Position numbers and translations under genes: made by a program. Below are positions 25,557 to 36,886 of a stretch of 64,000 nt of DNA, one piece after another. This DNA is from Plectrocnemia conspersa (taxonomy: Eukaryota; Arthropoda; Insecta; Trichoptera; Polycentropodidae). The first letter of the stretch is position 1, and every line of letters begins with the position of its first letter. Below the pieces are notes generated by a model. That model ran no database searches. It had not been told where the DNA came from and worked only from the letters and a program-made list of their open reading frames with translations. The stretch is from positions 1 through 64,000 of the forward strand of contig VTFK01000573.1 in the NCBI GenBank assembly GCA_009617715.1, in the 5' to 3' direction.

Positions 25557-25944
25557 TTTATACAAGTTAATAACAATAACTGTATTTAACCGCAAAAAGT
25601 TTGAAAACAATGTGTAGTGAAAAATAGACGTTAAAAAACTAAAGTGTTGTTATTTGTTTGCCTTTTAATTCACAGTTCGTCGCCCTGTTTATATATTGTT
25701 TTACGCTTATTATAATTGCTTATTATAAGCCTTTAATTAATTTTAAATGCACTTATTGCGTAGCAGCTAAACGGCGGCTACTAAAAAATTACTATTAAAA
25801 ACTATTGTTGAATAGTTAACAAAATTATAATAAAAAAACTATTATTGCCAAAAAATACGTGATTAAAATTTCATAAATTTTAATGTTTTTTTAAAGAGAT
25901 TTTTTTGATCTTAATACGCAAAATTATGTTGTGAATTTTAAGAG

Positions 25945-26890
25945 TGACAGTCAGTTTTTGTTTCTCACCCTCCCCATCCCCCTCTCCACGACCGCATTTC
26001 CTGTTTCTTATTTTTTAATAGAATTTTATAAACCAATTGTAAAATATTATTATATTTGGATATTTAGCTCATTTGCCACATTGGACTTTTTTCCCACGCG
26101 TTTCTTTCTAAATCTTGAATTTGCTAGAGCCATCTGTTGATACTTGTGAAAAAAAATATTATGCGATGTATAAATATTTAAAAACTATTTGATAAATATT
26201 TTTTTAATAATTTACATAATACATTACCGTTTCATTACTCAGTTGGCTGTATACAAATTTGCCATTAAATAAAATTTAATATATTTTTTTATATGCCTTA
26301 CAGTAAACTCTATTGTCGTTTGGAGCGAATTATATTTATAAATTATGACTTAAAATTGTGCTAAGTATTCAACAGCTAACGACAAATTTATATACTTGTT
26401 TTTTTGTACGGTAGATAAATTTAGTTATTTTATGTAATTAAAATATTTTGAAATACATGTATACACATTACATGCCGGTACCTCAAATATGCGTCATTGT
26501 AAAACTATTGTGAAAAACTGCTTATACGTCATTCAATAATATTAAATATGAATTTTATATATTAAAATGTCATTTAATAACATTTTTGTATATTAACCAT
26601 TAATTTAACGAAAGAGTATTTTCATAAAAAAACAGCGGTTATTCGTGCATAAAATAATACTTAATTTTTTAGCTGTCATAAAAATTAATCGTGAATAAAA
26701 TAGAAAATAATATTAAATGAGAACGTATTTCAAATTAAAAAATACATGGAGATTGATAAATAATATGATAAATAAATATATACTTAAATACAAATATATG
26801 TTAGATTTAAATAAATATTTAGAAGTAATAAATAGAAAAAAATTAGAAAAATACAATATAATTATTTAATAATAACAGGTATAAAAAAAA
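25945..26890. other. Intergenic DNA beyond the right palindrome arm
   Basis: A pyrimidine-rich patch (about 25955-26000, CTCACCCTCCCCATCCCCC) stands out. No gene or named repeat was recognised. Confidence 0.55.
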
Positions 26891-27000
26891 TTTGGCTCAG
26901 AAATTTTTTAAGGAGATGTTCACTTATATAATAATATTCCTAGGGCAATTTTCAGAAATATAACGAGCTTCTTAAATGGAATAAAGAATAGTATAATAAA
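26890..27000 (+). mobile_element. Short 3' fragment of the LINE family at 15.7 kb
   Basis: ATAATATTCCTAGG(G/A)CAAT and CTTCTTAAATGGAATAAA match the end of the fragment at 15690-16080 in the same orientation. Only about 100 bp can be aligned, with no open frame. Confidence 0.5.
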
Positions 27001-27004
27001 TAAA

Positions 27005-29150
27005 CAAAAGTAAAAATGAATCATTAAGATACAATAACACATAAATTAAAGAAAAAGACTATAATAATACTGTTAGAATTAAAACAGCAAAATCCAAATT
27101 TAACTTTCAACAACAAATTTAAAAGATATTTATCTCTGCTTATATAATACAAAAATACTGATGTGTGTCAAAAAATAGTGATTATTAAATTATTTGCATA
27201 ACAAAGTTTAAGAAGAAAATATTTTTGATGATTTAAAAACATGTAAAAATCACATCATATTATTTAAATGATATAAACCATCAATAAATTAATTATATTT
27301 TTAGTTATTATTGAATATATATTCACTCCCAGATAATTGAAATTATTACTAGAAAAAGTGGCATATAAAAAACATCATAAAAACCCGATCATGTTAATCA
27401 TTAGTTTATTTGTATCCGTCGGATAGTGATAATGTGTGAAATTACCAATAATAATAATTATTGTAATATATCAGTAATAAAATTAAATGGCAATTATATT
27501 AGTTACTGAGATTGCAAAAAGGCGTAGGTCAAGATTATATTCAATTTTTTTGTATTTAGAAAACTGTGAACTCCCTTTATAATTTAATGCCTAACATTTT
27601 CCTCATTGATTAAAATATTTATTAGATATTTACATAACGTTTAAGCATTGTAACCATTTATTTTATAGAAGTTTATTAAAGGTTTAAATTCCAATTGTAT
27701 ATATTTCATCACATCATTTATTCAATAGTTTTATAAAAACCTAAAAAAAAAATTTGTAGTTAAACCACTTTCAAATAACATGCAAACATGTAACAAAATC
27801 TGAGATTAAACTGTTTCAAGTATACAAAAATATATATATTTCACAGCTTCATGAATAAGTACCATTTTAATATTACCACACGAATATTTTATTATAGAAT
27901 TAAAAGTTTAAAACAATAAAATTATATGATAATATTTATGAATACTCTAGTTAAAACTAAAATTAAAACAAATTAAGATTAAAAATGTTTAAGTCGTTCA
28001 TTTTAATCAAAAAATAATTTTTACAACAATCTAATAAAGGTAAATCTTTTAAGATATAGTAGTATAGATTAATACTTCGGTGATGTGAAATTCATACGAT
28101 TCTTGAAATTATTATTAAAAATATAAAATAAATTTTGTGTATTTGTGTCTAGTGGGTATTTTTATATTAACCTTACTATATTATTCAATGTCTTTCAATT
28201 CAATAAAAAAATATAATATACAAAAAACTGAATAATGCAAGTAGAATCTTATAGTTATAAATAATGTATGTAACGAATTTATTGTTACATAATAATAATA
28301 TTTTGCACAGATTGCAAAAATTAAATTTGACTTCTAAAAAGTTGAATTTTAAAGAAATGTTCTTATCTTTATATGTTCATTAAATTTCATAAGCAAATAG
28401 CATATCTGAGTCTCTAAACTTTTTAACTGCAACATCTTTGCCTTATTAGTTTAAATGCGTTATAATTAGATTAGATAGTTAGAAACGACAATTCTCCCGA
28501 TTAATTGGCCGTATAAATATGTAGCTTAGTTAAGCTTGTAAAACAGCACAATAATATTAACTAAACGGTTTTTTTATTCACTTAAAACATTGTTTCTCAA
28601 TTACCCAGTAAAAGTGACTATTATAGAAACAAATTTACTATTACAGGAGCAAGGCTTGAATATCAGAGAGTAATAGATAATAAATTGAGTTACACAAAGA
28701 CAGTAAAGAAGGTTGATAAATTATTAACAATATTATTTAACCTTGTATTAAAAACCGTCATCCAAAATTTAATGTAATATCACATATGAGCCGTTGATTT
28801 TGAAAGTGGGGCAAGTCCATTTTGGTAAAAAAAAAGTGTTACAGATTTTTGATTCATTTTATATTTTAAATAATTTTATTGTATGTAAAATTATAATGTA
28901 CTATTTTTATTAATATACCTTATCCTTGGTTTTATGCAAATGCGATCATAATTTTTTTATTTTTTGACATTATATATACAATTATTGTATGAAACTTTGT
29001 ACAACGGATATATTATATTATAGTAATTTAAATATTTTCATTTTAATTCATGTACATATATACAATAAGAATTCTTGCAGCACAGCTTAGTAGAATTGAT
29101 CATCAGATATCGCTATTAGAGATCGCATTCCTAAAAATCACAAACATAAA
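27005..29150. other. AT-rich intergenic DNA
   Basis: No gene, RNA or named repeat recognised on either strand. Confidence 0.55.
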
Positions 29151-29151
29151 A

Positions 29152-29846
29152 ATGTTAGTCAGACTCTCAACTTTAGTTTTCTTTGTAGTGCTTATAAACT
29201 ATAGTCAAACTGAAATGATTAACTGGCGTTGTTCCAGAACGTAACTGTGCAGTAAAACTTTACTCTTGCAAGCGTCAGTTTTTTTTTTTTATTTAATTCA
29301 TGTAATATATGTATTTAAAAAAAATGTTTATATAGTATTTAAAAAATAATATCAATTAGAAAAGTACGCTATTAATTTTCAAAGAAGTGGAAAATGCACA
29401 TCTATCACATACTAACTGCAACATAAACGTAACTATCGTTATAACAGTTTTCAACTGACATGTGGATAATGTGTACGTGAATTTTATCAACAGAAACTAT
29501 TCATAAATTTATCATTATTATTTTTATTTTATGGCATAAATACTTCAAATAAGATTATGAGTTACTACAAAAAGTTAAATTTAAAGTATCATTTTTATTT
29601 TGGGTTTAAGACACTGACTATTCCTCTTATTCCGTTGTGTACTATGTCAAAGTAACCTTGTATGTCTCAATTCAATTTTATTTAATAATTTACTTTCACA
29701 GACTACGTGTGGATTTGAAGAAGGAAGAGATTCTAATCATTCCTTATGACGTATTGGCTATAAATAATATAATTCGGGCATATTTGACAACGACTGATCA
29801 TTATAGCTGTTTCTATTTATATTATAAATGTTATTATATATATTGA
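29152..29846 (+). pseudogene. Decayed lipocalin gene (diverged, partial)
   Basis: Two parts are persuasive. Near 29608-29645 the frame reads a stop in place of Leu and then DTDYSSYSVVYY, matching the LDTDYxxYAVxYSC core of exon 3. At 29703-29846, after TTTCACAG, it reads RLRVDL, then PYDVLAINNIIRAYLTTTDH, aligning with exon 4 (AYDVLxxxNIxRxxLxxTDQxxC). Upstream, 29152-29244 encodes a signal-peptide-like MLVRLSTLVFFVVLINYSQT followed by an early stop and could be the old exon 1. No intact GKWYE exon 2 was found between them. The in-frame stop in exon 3 and lost exon 2 make it a pseudogene; exon 1 is the weakest part of the call. Confidence 0.6.
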
Positions 29847-30166
29847 TTGGAATGTTAATAAGTTTTGTATGTGTGATGAGCATATTTGTTAAAAAACGCA
29901 AATCAATAGTTAAGTATATTAACCAGGTAATATTATCAAATTCGAGTCCGTATATATTGAATAAAATGACTTACGTGTGAAATTAAGCCTTTTTTGCTAT
30001 ACAATACATAATGCTTCGGCATTTTAGAAATCTTGTATTAAAAATTGTGAAATAAGTCGTTTTAGTATAAACATTTTTTGTTGAAAATAATAATTAAATA
30101 TTGGTACAAAAACGTTATTTTAATATTGCCTAGATTATACATATCTTTTGACTGAAAAAAATCATT

Positions 30167-30175
30167 TATATAAAG
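30167..30175 (+). promoter_or_regulatory. TATA box of the lipocalin at 30324-31080
   Basis: TATATAAAG sits about 60 bp before a strong 5' splice site, leaving a noncoding first exon of about 30 nt. The same arrangement appears at 35909-35916. Confidence 0.6.
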
Positions 30176-30226
30176 TAAACATTTGCTATTGTTTGATTGA
30201 TTTGTATTAACTGTCGACGGCAACAG

Positions 30227-30312
30227 GTGAGTTTCTGGTAATTTTCCAAACCTATATACAAAATTCCCTACCATGTTTTTTAATGTTGATTATGTGTTGT
30301 GATTTTTTTTAG
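30227..30312 (+). other. Probable 5' UTR intron
   Basis: GGCAACAG|GTGAGT opens it and GATTTTTTTTAG closes it, 11 bases before the start codon. The paralogue keeps both sites (35969-36053), while the intervening sequence differs. Confidence 0.6.
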
Positions 30313-30323
30313 GAACAAGCAAT

Positions 30324-31080
30324 ATGATTAAATCCATATTGCTGATATTAGGTTACGCCACATTTTCTCTAGCTCAAATTCCAAGTCCAGGAAGTTGTCC
30401 ACCAGTCCAAACAGTTTTAAATTTTAATAAAACTAAGGTATACACAACACTATATATACAATGTAAATTAATAAATTGATTAAAATTGTATATTTTAGTT
30501 TGCTGGAAAGTGGTACGAATCAGAACGTTATTTTAACATTTTTCAAATAACAGGAAGATGTAATGCAGTATTTATTAATAATAACGATACATACTTTGGA
30601 GCTGAATATTCTGAAATTGGAATAACGTAAGTATTTCAAATTTAATCTCAACCACCCGCATACATTTTAAAAACTTGAATTAATCTTTATAGACATGGAT
30701 TAAGAACATCTGGGGTATTCGAATTAATTCCATTACCTGCAAACACTGATGGAAGATTCAGGCACAAGTTTGAAATTTTCGATTTTCCAATAGAAGTATT
30801 CTTTTGGATCTTAGGAACAGATTATGAAAATTATGCAGTGGCCTTCAGCTGCTTTGATTTATTCGTAATGAATTTGAGTAAGTATTTTTTTTATTATTAT
30901 ACTGTAGTATGTAAATTAAATGTATAAATTTATTTTATTTTTACAGAATTAGTGTGGATTTTGACCAGAAAAAGATTGGCCGGTACCTTCGGTGCTGCTT
31001 ACGACATTTTAGATAAAGCTAATATTGATAGAAATATTTTGCAGACGTCAGATCAGATTTTCTGTCCGATTAATTCATAA
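30324..31080 (+). CDS. Secreted lipocalin, 186 aa (first gene of duplicated pair, copy 1)
   Basis: Exons 30324-30437, 30499-30626, 30693-30877 and 30947-31080 with phases 0, 2, 1 encode 186 aa. The signal peptide MIKSILLILGYATFSLA precedes QIPSPGSCPPV. Exon 2 opens FAGKWYESERYFNIF. Exon 3 carries ILGTDYENYAVAFSCFD, with Gly in place of the usual Asp before TDY. Exon 4 reads KLVWILTRKRLAG and ends SDQIFCPINS. The gene likely has a noncoding first exon. An AATAAA lies at 31130-31135, about 50 bp past the stop. Its duplicate is at 36065-36825. Confidence 0.92.
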
Positions 31081-31129
31081 AAATATTATGAACATCAGTT
31101 ATGAAATTGTAAATAATATATTAAGTTAA

Positions 31130-31135
31130 AATAAA
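31130..31135 (+). terminator. Polyadenylation signal AATAAA
   Basis: It lies about 50 bp after the lipocalin stop codon at 31080, in the position matched by 36881-36886 in the paralogue. Confidence 0.55.
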
Positions 31136-31139
31136 CAAA

Positions 31140-31595
31140 ACTCTAATCAATATTTTATTTTGTAATAACACTTTTCAAATTTAAAAATATTTTTTTAATT
31201 TGCCAAAAAAATAATAATATGTTTAAACTCTTAAAGATTGCGACAAATCATGAATTATTGATAAGAAGCAACACACGTCATTGAAATACATAAAAACACA
31301 CTTCATAGTCGTAAATGCGCAAGTTCTCTAATAAGTTTTTATATTATTAACTAATATACAATGCCTTTTTTGTAATAAAAATCATTGCAGTATATATAAT
31401 ATACAGTCAACAATTAAATAAACATTACAATTTAATATTCAATGTATTTTTTTTTCATTATCAATTTTTAAAAATATGATTTAATAAAGGTTCATTAACA
31501 CAAAAAAATTATAAAACGAAAGAAAAACTGATTATGAAATTCAAAATAAAAAAAAGCTAACACATATAACAATATAAATATAATCAATGATTTTT
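31140..31595. other. Spacer between the paired lipocalins
   Basis: AT-rich, collinear with 36890-37315 of the second copy but with more differences than the exons. No gene was found. Confidence 0.6.
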
Positions 31596-31599
31596 CAAT

Positions 31600-31664
31600 C
31601 TTATCCTCAGTATCAATTGTTTATCTCTCAAGACCGTTATCACGCACACAAGCATATTATAAAG
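31600..31664 (+). promoter_or_regulatory. Promoter with GATA-type words and TATA box
   Basis: CTTATCC, TTTATCTC and GTTATCAC (complements of GATAAG, AGATAA and GATAAC) fall within about 40 bp, just upstream of TATTATAAAG (31655-31664). All are retained before the paralogue (37320-37382). GATA factors commonly drive insect gut and fat body genes; binding here is inferred only. Confidence 0.45.
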
Positions 31665-31723
31665 TTACACCCTTATTCTGTACATCATAATATTACATAT
31701 TATTTACAATTATTAATTTTTAG

Positions 31724-32499
31724 ATGATCTCTAAAGGCATTGTTTTATTATTGACTTTCGCCACACATGCTTTAGTAAGCACCCAAATTATTGAGTTCGG
31801 CGGTACATGTCCTACTGTGACACCCAAGCAGAATTTTAATGGCTCAATGGTAAATTTGAATCAAAATTATCGCAATAATAATTTATGCCAATTAAATTTA
31901 ATTGTAGTTTGCTGGTAAATGGTATGAAATCGAAAGAACTTTAGCTTTGTACGATATAGTTGGAAAATGTATCACGTGGACCTTTAATAAAGGTTCTTCA
32001 TCCTTCACCGTAGTTCAAAACACTTCAAACGAATTGTAAGTAGCTTTAAAATAATTATTTTAAATATTTAAATAATTTATTACAAATTTTAGAACTCAAG
32101 TCGAAACAACGAGCAATATAATATTGACCCATACTGGAGCTACCAATATAGCGTCTTTCGACGCCGACATAAGAACTTCTTTGACATTTTTTGATATAAG
32201 AATACCATATTTCATAATAGACACAGATTATACGTCTTACGCAGCTGCTTATTCTTGCGTGGACTATGTCTTTTTTAAATTAAGTAAAAAAATATTCTGA
32301 AATTCCATTATTGCATCATGTATTGTACTTTATGAGTATTTTTTTTCTTTATTTTTTAGAATTTGTCTCCATATTGGCAAGATCGAGATTTGTTTTCGGT
32401 GATGAACTTCAAAATGCTCATAACGCATTGGATATGAATAAGATTGACAGAAATAACACATTTTTAGTCGATCAGTTGCTATGTTCGCTATTTCATTAA
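31724..32499 (+). CDS. Secreted lipocalin, 194 aa (second gene of duplicated pair, copy 1)
   Basis: Exons 31724-31849, 31908-32035, 32093-32283 and 32360-32499 (phases 0, 2, 1) give 194 aa. The hydrophobic start MISKGIVLLLTFATHALVST precedes QIIEFGGTCP. Exon 2 opens FAGKWYEIERTLALY. Exon 3 carries FIIDTDYTSYAAAYSCVD. Exon 4 ends VDQLLCSLFH, with Val-Asp-Gln instead of Thr-Asp-Gln. The ATG directly follows TTTTTAG, which could be a chance splice-like word since the TATA box is only about 60 bp away. Exons 1 and 2 are nearly identical to the copy at 37441, while exons 3 and 4 differ more. Confidence 0.92.
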
Positions 32500-32519
32500 A
32501 ATAACCAATTTACTAGTTG

Positions 32520-32580
32520 TCGGTACCTCACTGTCGTGAGGTACCGAAGTTAACGAGTGTGTGGATGCCGGACCGTTAAC
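32520..32580. repeat. Perfect 12-bp-stem hairpin plus second inverted repeat
   Basis: TCGGTACCTCAC, loop TGTC, GTGAGGTACCGA (32520-32547), followed by GTTAACG (32549-32555) and its complement CGTTAAC (32574-32580). GC-rich against the background. It lies 20 bp past the stop codon, at the point where the two segmental copies stop matching. Confidence 0.85.
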
Positions 32581-32639
32581 CATTTGAGTTTTAAATATTA
32601 TTTTCAATCAATAAAAAAAACTACTTGAAATTTTCAATT

Positions 32640-32960
32640 AATTTGTAAATAGGTTCACAACTTAGCCAAATATTTTTAGAAAACAGCATTTATATTATTA
32701 AAAGTAAGTTTTGAAACCTTGATATTTAATAATAAAGCTAAATATTGTATGTCATTTAAAAGTATGTTTGAAACTTAGCTATATAATAATAAAAATATAC
32801 ATTTTACTACGATTTAAAATAGGTTTGCAACTTTACTTAATATTAATAAAACAAAAAAAATATCAAAATGTTTGCAATATAATAAATAATAATAAAACGT
32901 AACATTTCGTATTATTTAAAAATAGGTTTGCACTTTAAATAAATTATAATAATAAATATC
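32640..32960. repeat. Degenerate tandem repeat
   Basis: Four or five imperfect units share the words AAATAGGTTTGCAACTTTA and AATAATAATAAA, spaced about 55-110 bp. This is seen by eye; the period is not regular. Confidence 0.55.
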
Positions 32961-32964
32961 GTTT

Positions 32965-35705
32965 GTTACACATCCGCTCAGAAATATTACTGACGCACCA
33001 ACACAGTCAATGACACGTATTTGGTTCAATATTAGCAATTTTAAGTCATTGATTGTATTTTAGCGTTTTTAGGTGTTTGAGTGCTCGTTTTTTGAAATAA
33101 TTTTTTTTGTTTAAATAACTACAGAAATACAAACAAATAGTTTTCTATACTACTATGTGATATAAATAACGTAACTTATATATAGCACAATTTTATCATC
33201 AATTTAAATTTAAATAATAAAAATGTTTTTTAGTTACAGCATAAGTTACTTTTTTATATGTTTTATGTGTAAATATAAAAACTAGTTTTAATTACATTTA
33301 CTAATTAAAAAAAAGCAATAAACTGAAAATATCAACTACCTAATCTGTTTCTTTAGATCAAAAGTGGACAGTATGCACAATATGCGCATTAAAGATATTA
33401 TTAATTTTGAGACCATTGTCTATTTGTATTAAACATTATTTTTAACTGCAAAATGTTTTCACTGAATGTGAATTTAATATTTAACCAAAATTATTAAAAA
33501 TCTATAATAAACTAAAAACATTTGAACTGCATAATAAAATAAAAATTATTTTTTGAAGTTGAAAAAATATTTTTAATAAATGTTAATATGAAACTGTATA
33601 ATTTAAAAAATATTTAAATTGCTGCTTTACAATTTTGTGTAATTTTCTTTTGAAGTCGTTAATAAATGGGATTTTTATAATACTATGTATTTCTTTTATT
33701 AGTAGTTACTTGTTAATGGCAGCTCTTTATGCGCTGTAGTAAGAGATTTTGCCCCTTTTTGTTGGAAATGTTTTTTTTATTCAAAATTTTATAAATCTTC
33801 TAAAAATTAAAAATTTAAATTGCTAACGTTAGCCAAAATAATTACACTTTTTTTTATAAAGAAGCTAATACAAATCCACATTATTTATAATATAATTAAA
33901 ATCCCTTATGAGATAAACATATTTTTCTTAAGTTAAAAAAAATTTTTTTTTACTTAATAAATATTCTATATATTTGTGTTTTACAATTTGAATTATTAAA
34001 ATCAACTGCGTAATATTTTCTCTAGCGCGGCAAAACCAGGATCTCCCTTAACTGTCAAATTTGGTTACATATCACAACTCTTCTGTCATATGTCAGGCAC
34101 ATGCCGCACAGTTTAGTGCAATTAAATAAACATCAAAGCATTTTTCTAACAAATTGTTAATTGAAGATGATTCAAAATGATATTGCAATTTCAATTATAG
34201 GCTATATAAATAAAACTATAAATTATGAGTGTGCCAGAAATGTTTGGTTATATGAATAATATATCATGTTTATTCTAACAAAACCTTTTAAGATCAAATA
34301 TTAAAAGACAAACGGCAGTGATTTTGCAATTAAATATATACGTACCAAATAAATAAAAAATATTATACAGTGGTATTAATAATAAAAAAATCTCGTATTA
34401 GTGTAAACAAAAAGTTCACGTTAACCCACTATATAGTATGGTTTACAGTTAATTTTCAAAAGCAATGAAAGATCTAATAACATTTACGTATGACAAACAA
34501 ATAAAATATGACATATTTCGATGCTTAAATTTGTTCTTTGGTTGTCGTTTAAATTTCATTAATGGATTATATTAGTAGTAATAATGTGTTCAATGTAAAT
34601 TCACGAATGTCATATTGTTTTTAATTATTTTTCGGAAGCAATAATAAAACAGTTTGATGACCTATATGACGACAACGTAGAATTAGTATATATAAACAAA
34701 AAGTGAATCATCTCAGGTTGAAGTCACTGTCAGCAAGTATTATCTTTTTATAAAGAACATAAGTTTGATGTAACTGAATATCCTGATTTTGGCAATTCCG
34801 AAAGAGCAATGATTGCACAGAAGAAAATTTGATAAAAAACCATGACGTGGATACATATTTTGCCACATCGGAATTAAAAATAACCCACTCTTAGATATTT
34901 TGGCTATCGAATATTCCAGGTAAACAATCACATATTTATAATCATTGTTAAATGTCGTTTATTAAATAATATCCAAGAAACTACACATTAAAAGCTGGCC
35001 GTCGCTCGAAACGGAACAATCTAGGTGATTTTTTTATGCAATAATGGTTTTAATTTATTTTGTTTATATACCTTGGTGTATACAATAACTCACTCACTAC
35101 TTTAAATATTATCACTATATGGCACAAAAAACTTAAAAATAAAAAAGTCGAAAGCCCATGACTGACGTTTTAGGACTAAATAACCGACTACAATACAATC
35201 ATTGTCACGTGGTCGTCATGAAAGACCAATAGATAAAAAATACATTTTATTTGTATTTATATGGTTTGACCGACATTAATCTCAAAACTTCATACGTAGT
35301 ATATATTACATATACACGTTTAAAACGTACCTGGTTTATTCGCAATTCAAGTAATTATATTCAAAGAAATCCAACAAATATGTGAATTAAATCGGAAGCA
35401 ATGATAATGTTTATGTATTGTAAAAAATTCACTTTTCGGCCTCGGAAGCCCGTCGATGCAACTCAAAATTTTATGTTAATTAAGTTAATTTGCATAACAT
35501 TATGTATATATTTAATTTTTATAGTTATAACACACCTAGTTAATTTTCAATCCGAATATTTATATTCAGACAAATGAAACAATGCACATGACAAAATAAT
35601 GAAAATTATTGTCGCGTACCAAAATTATTTAAAACTGTTGCCACGTTACTGTCGGCCATCATGTTTTATATTTGAATGCTATTAACGTATATTAAACAAA
35701 CGAAC
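32965..35705. other. AT-rich DNA between the two segmental copies
   Basis: No gene, RNA or named transposon was recognised. It may be inserted DNA or the unduplicated remainder of the original spacer. Confidence 0.55.
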
Positions 35706-35908
35706 GTATATAAATCGTTTAATATTATTAAATTCAAGTCCGTATATATTGAATAAAATGACTTTTTTGCTTTACAATATATAATTGTGAAATGTGTCGT
35801 TTTAGTATAAGTATTTTTTTTGCTTGATATAATATAAAAATATTGGTACAAAAACCTTATTTAAATATTGTCCAGATTATACATGTCTTTTGACTGAAAA
35901 AAATCATT

Positions 35909-35916
35909 TATATAAA
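35909..35916 (+). promoter_or_regulatory. TATA box of the lipocalin at 36065-36825
   Basis: TATATAAA about 55-60 bp upstream of the 5' UTR splice donor, matching 30167-30175. Confidence 0.6.
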
Positions 35917-35968
35917 CTAACCATTTTCTATTGTCTGATTGATTCGTATTAACTGTCGGCAGCAACGG

Positions 35969-36053
35969 GTGAGTTTCTGATAATTTTCCAAACCTATATA
36001 CGTAATACCCCACCATATTTTAATGTTTTTTATGCGTCGTGATTTTTGTTTAG
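35969..36053 (+). other. Probable 5' UTR intron
   Basis: GCAACGG|GTGAGT to TTTTGTTTAG, 11 bases before the ATG. The boundaries are conserved with the paralogue at 30227-30312. Confidence 0.6.
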
Positions 36054-36064
36054 AAACAATCAAT

Positions 36065-36825
36065 ATGATTAAAACTATATTGCTGATATTAGGTTTCGCA
36101 ACATTTTGTTTAGCCCAAATTATGAATACAGGAACTTGTCCACCAGTGCAAACAGTTTTGAATTTTAACAGAACTAAGGTATTTACACCACTACATATAA
36201 TTAAGAATTAGAAATTAAGTAATTTTATATTTCAGTTTACTGGTAAGTGGTACGAAGCAGAACGTTATTTTAACGTCTTTCAAATAACAGGAAAATGTAA
36301 TTCAGTTTTTATTACTAATAACGATACATACTTTGGAGCTGAATATTCTGAAATTGGAATATCGTAAATATTTCAAATTTAATTTTAACCACCCACAAAT
36401 ATTTTTAAAACTTTCAAAAACATGCATTACTATTTTCAGACATGGATTAAGAACAGCTGGGGTATTCGAATTATTTCCATTGCCTGCAAACACTGATGGA
36501 AGATTCAGACACGTGTTTAATTTTTTCGATATTCCAATAGAAGTATTCTTTTGGGTCTTAGGAACAGATTATGAAAATTATGCAGTGGTCTTTAGCTGCT
36601 ATGAATTATACGTAATGAATTTGCGTAAGTATTTTTTATCAAAATACTGTAGTATATAAATTAAATTTATTATTTTATTATATTTTTCCAGAATTCGTGT
36701 GGATTTTGACCAGAAAAAGATTTGTCGGTTCCTTCGGTGCTGCTTACGACGTTTTAGACGATGCTAATATCGATAAAAATATTTTGCAGGCATCAGATCA
36801 ACTTTTTTGTCCGATTACTATATAA
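36065..36825 (+). CDS. Secreted lipocalin, 186 aa (first gene of duplicated pair, copy 2)
   Basis: Exons 36065-36178, 36236-36363, 36440-36624 and 36692-36825 (phases 0, 2, 1) encode 186 aa with exon lengths identical to 30324-31080. The signal peptide MIKTILLILGFATFCLA precedes QIMNTGTCPPV. Exon 2 opens FTGKWYEAERYFNVF. Exon 3 has VLGTDYENYAVVFSCYE and exon 4 ends SDQLFCPITI. An in-frame ATG 42 bp upstream (36023) lies in the predicted 5' UTR intron, so the signal-peptide ATG is preferred. Substitutions relative to copy 1 include several in the loops around the ligand pocket. Confidence 0.92.
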
Positions 36826-36880
36826 AAATATTATGAACGTGAATTAAGAAATTGTAAATATTATATTAAGTTAAAAACTA

Positions 36881-36886
36881 AATAAA
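36881..36886 (+). terminator. Polyadenylation signal AATAAA
   Basis: It lies about 55 bp after the stop codon at 36825, equivalent to 31130-31135 in copy 1. Confidence 0.55.

Larger units (their letters stand above)
24458..25941. repeat. Right arm of the large inverted duplication
   Basis: Mirror image of 22680-24142 and about the same length. It holds the plus-strand lipocalin 24741-25556. Beyond about 25941 the sequence becomes unrelated to the left flank. Confidence 0.88.
29930..32500. repeat. Two-gene segmental duplication, copy 1
   Basis: From about 29930 to 32500 the sequence, including promoters, introns and intergenic DNA, is collinear with 35712-38216. The offset is about 5.7 kb (start codons 30324 vs 36065, and 31724 vs 37441). 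Each copy carries one 186-aa and one 194-aa lipocalin in the same order. Confidence 0.88.

Noticed and set aside
31717..31726. TTTTTAG directly before ATG as proof of a 5' UTR intron in the 194-aa lipocalins
   Set aside because: The TATA box lies about 60 bp upstream and no donor is evident between; likely a chance AG. Unlike the well-supported case at 30227-30312.
36023..36064. Upstream in-frame ATG extending the 186-aa lipocalin
   Set aside because: It would put charged residues before the signal peptide, lies inside the predicted 5' UTR intron, and is not conserved in the paralogue.
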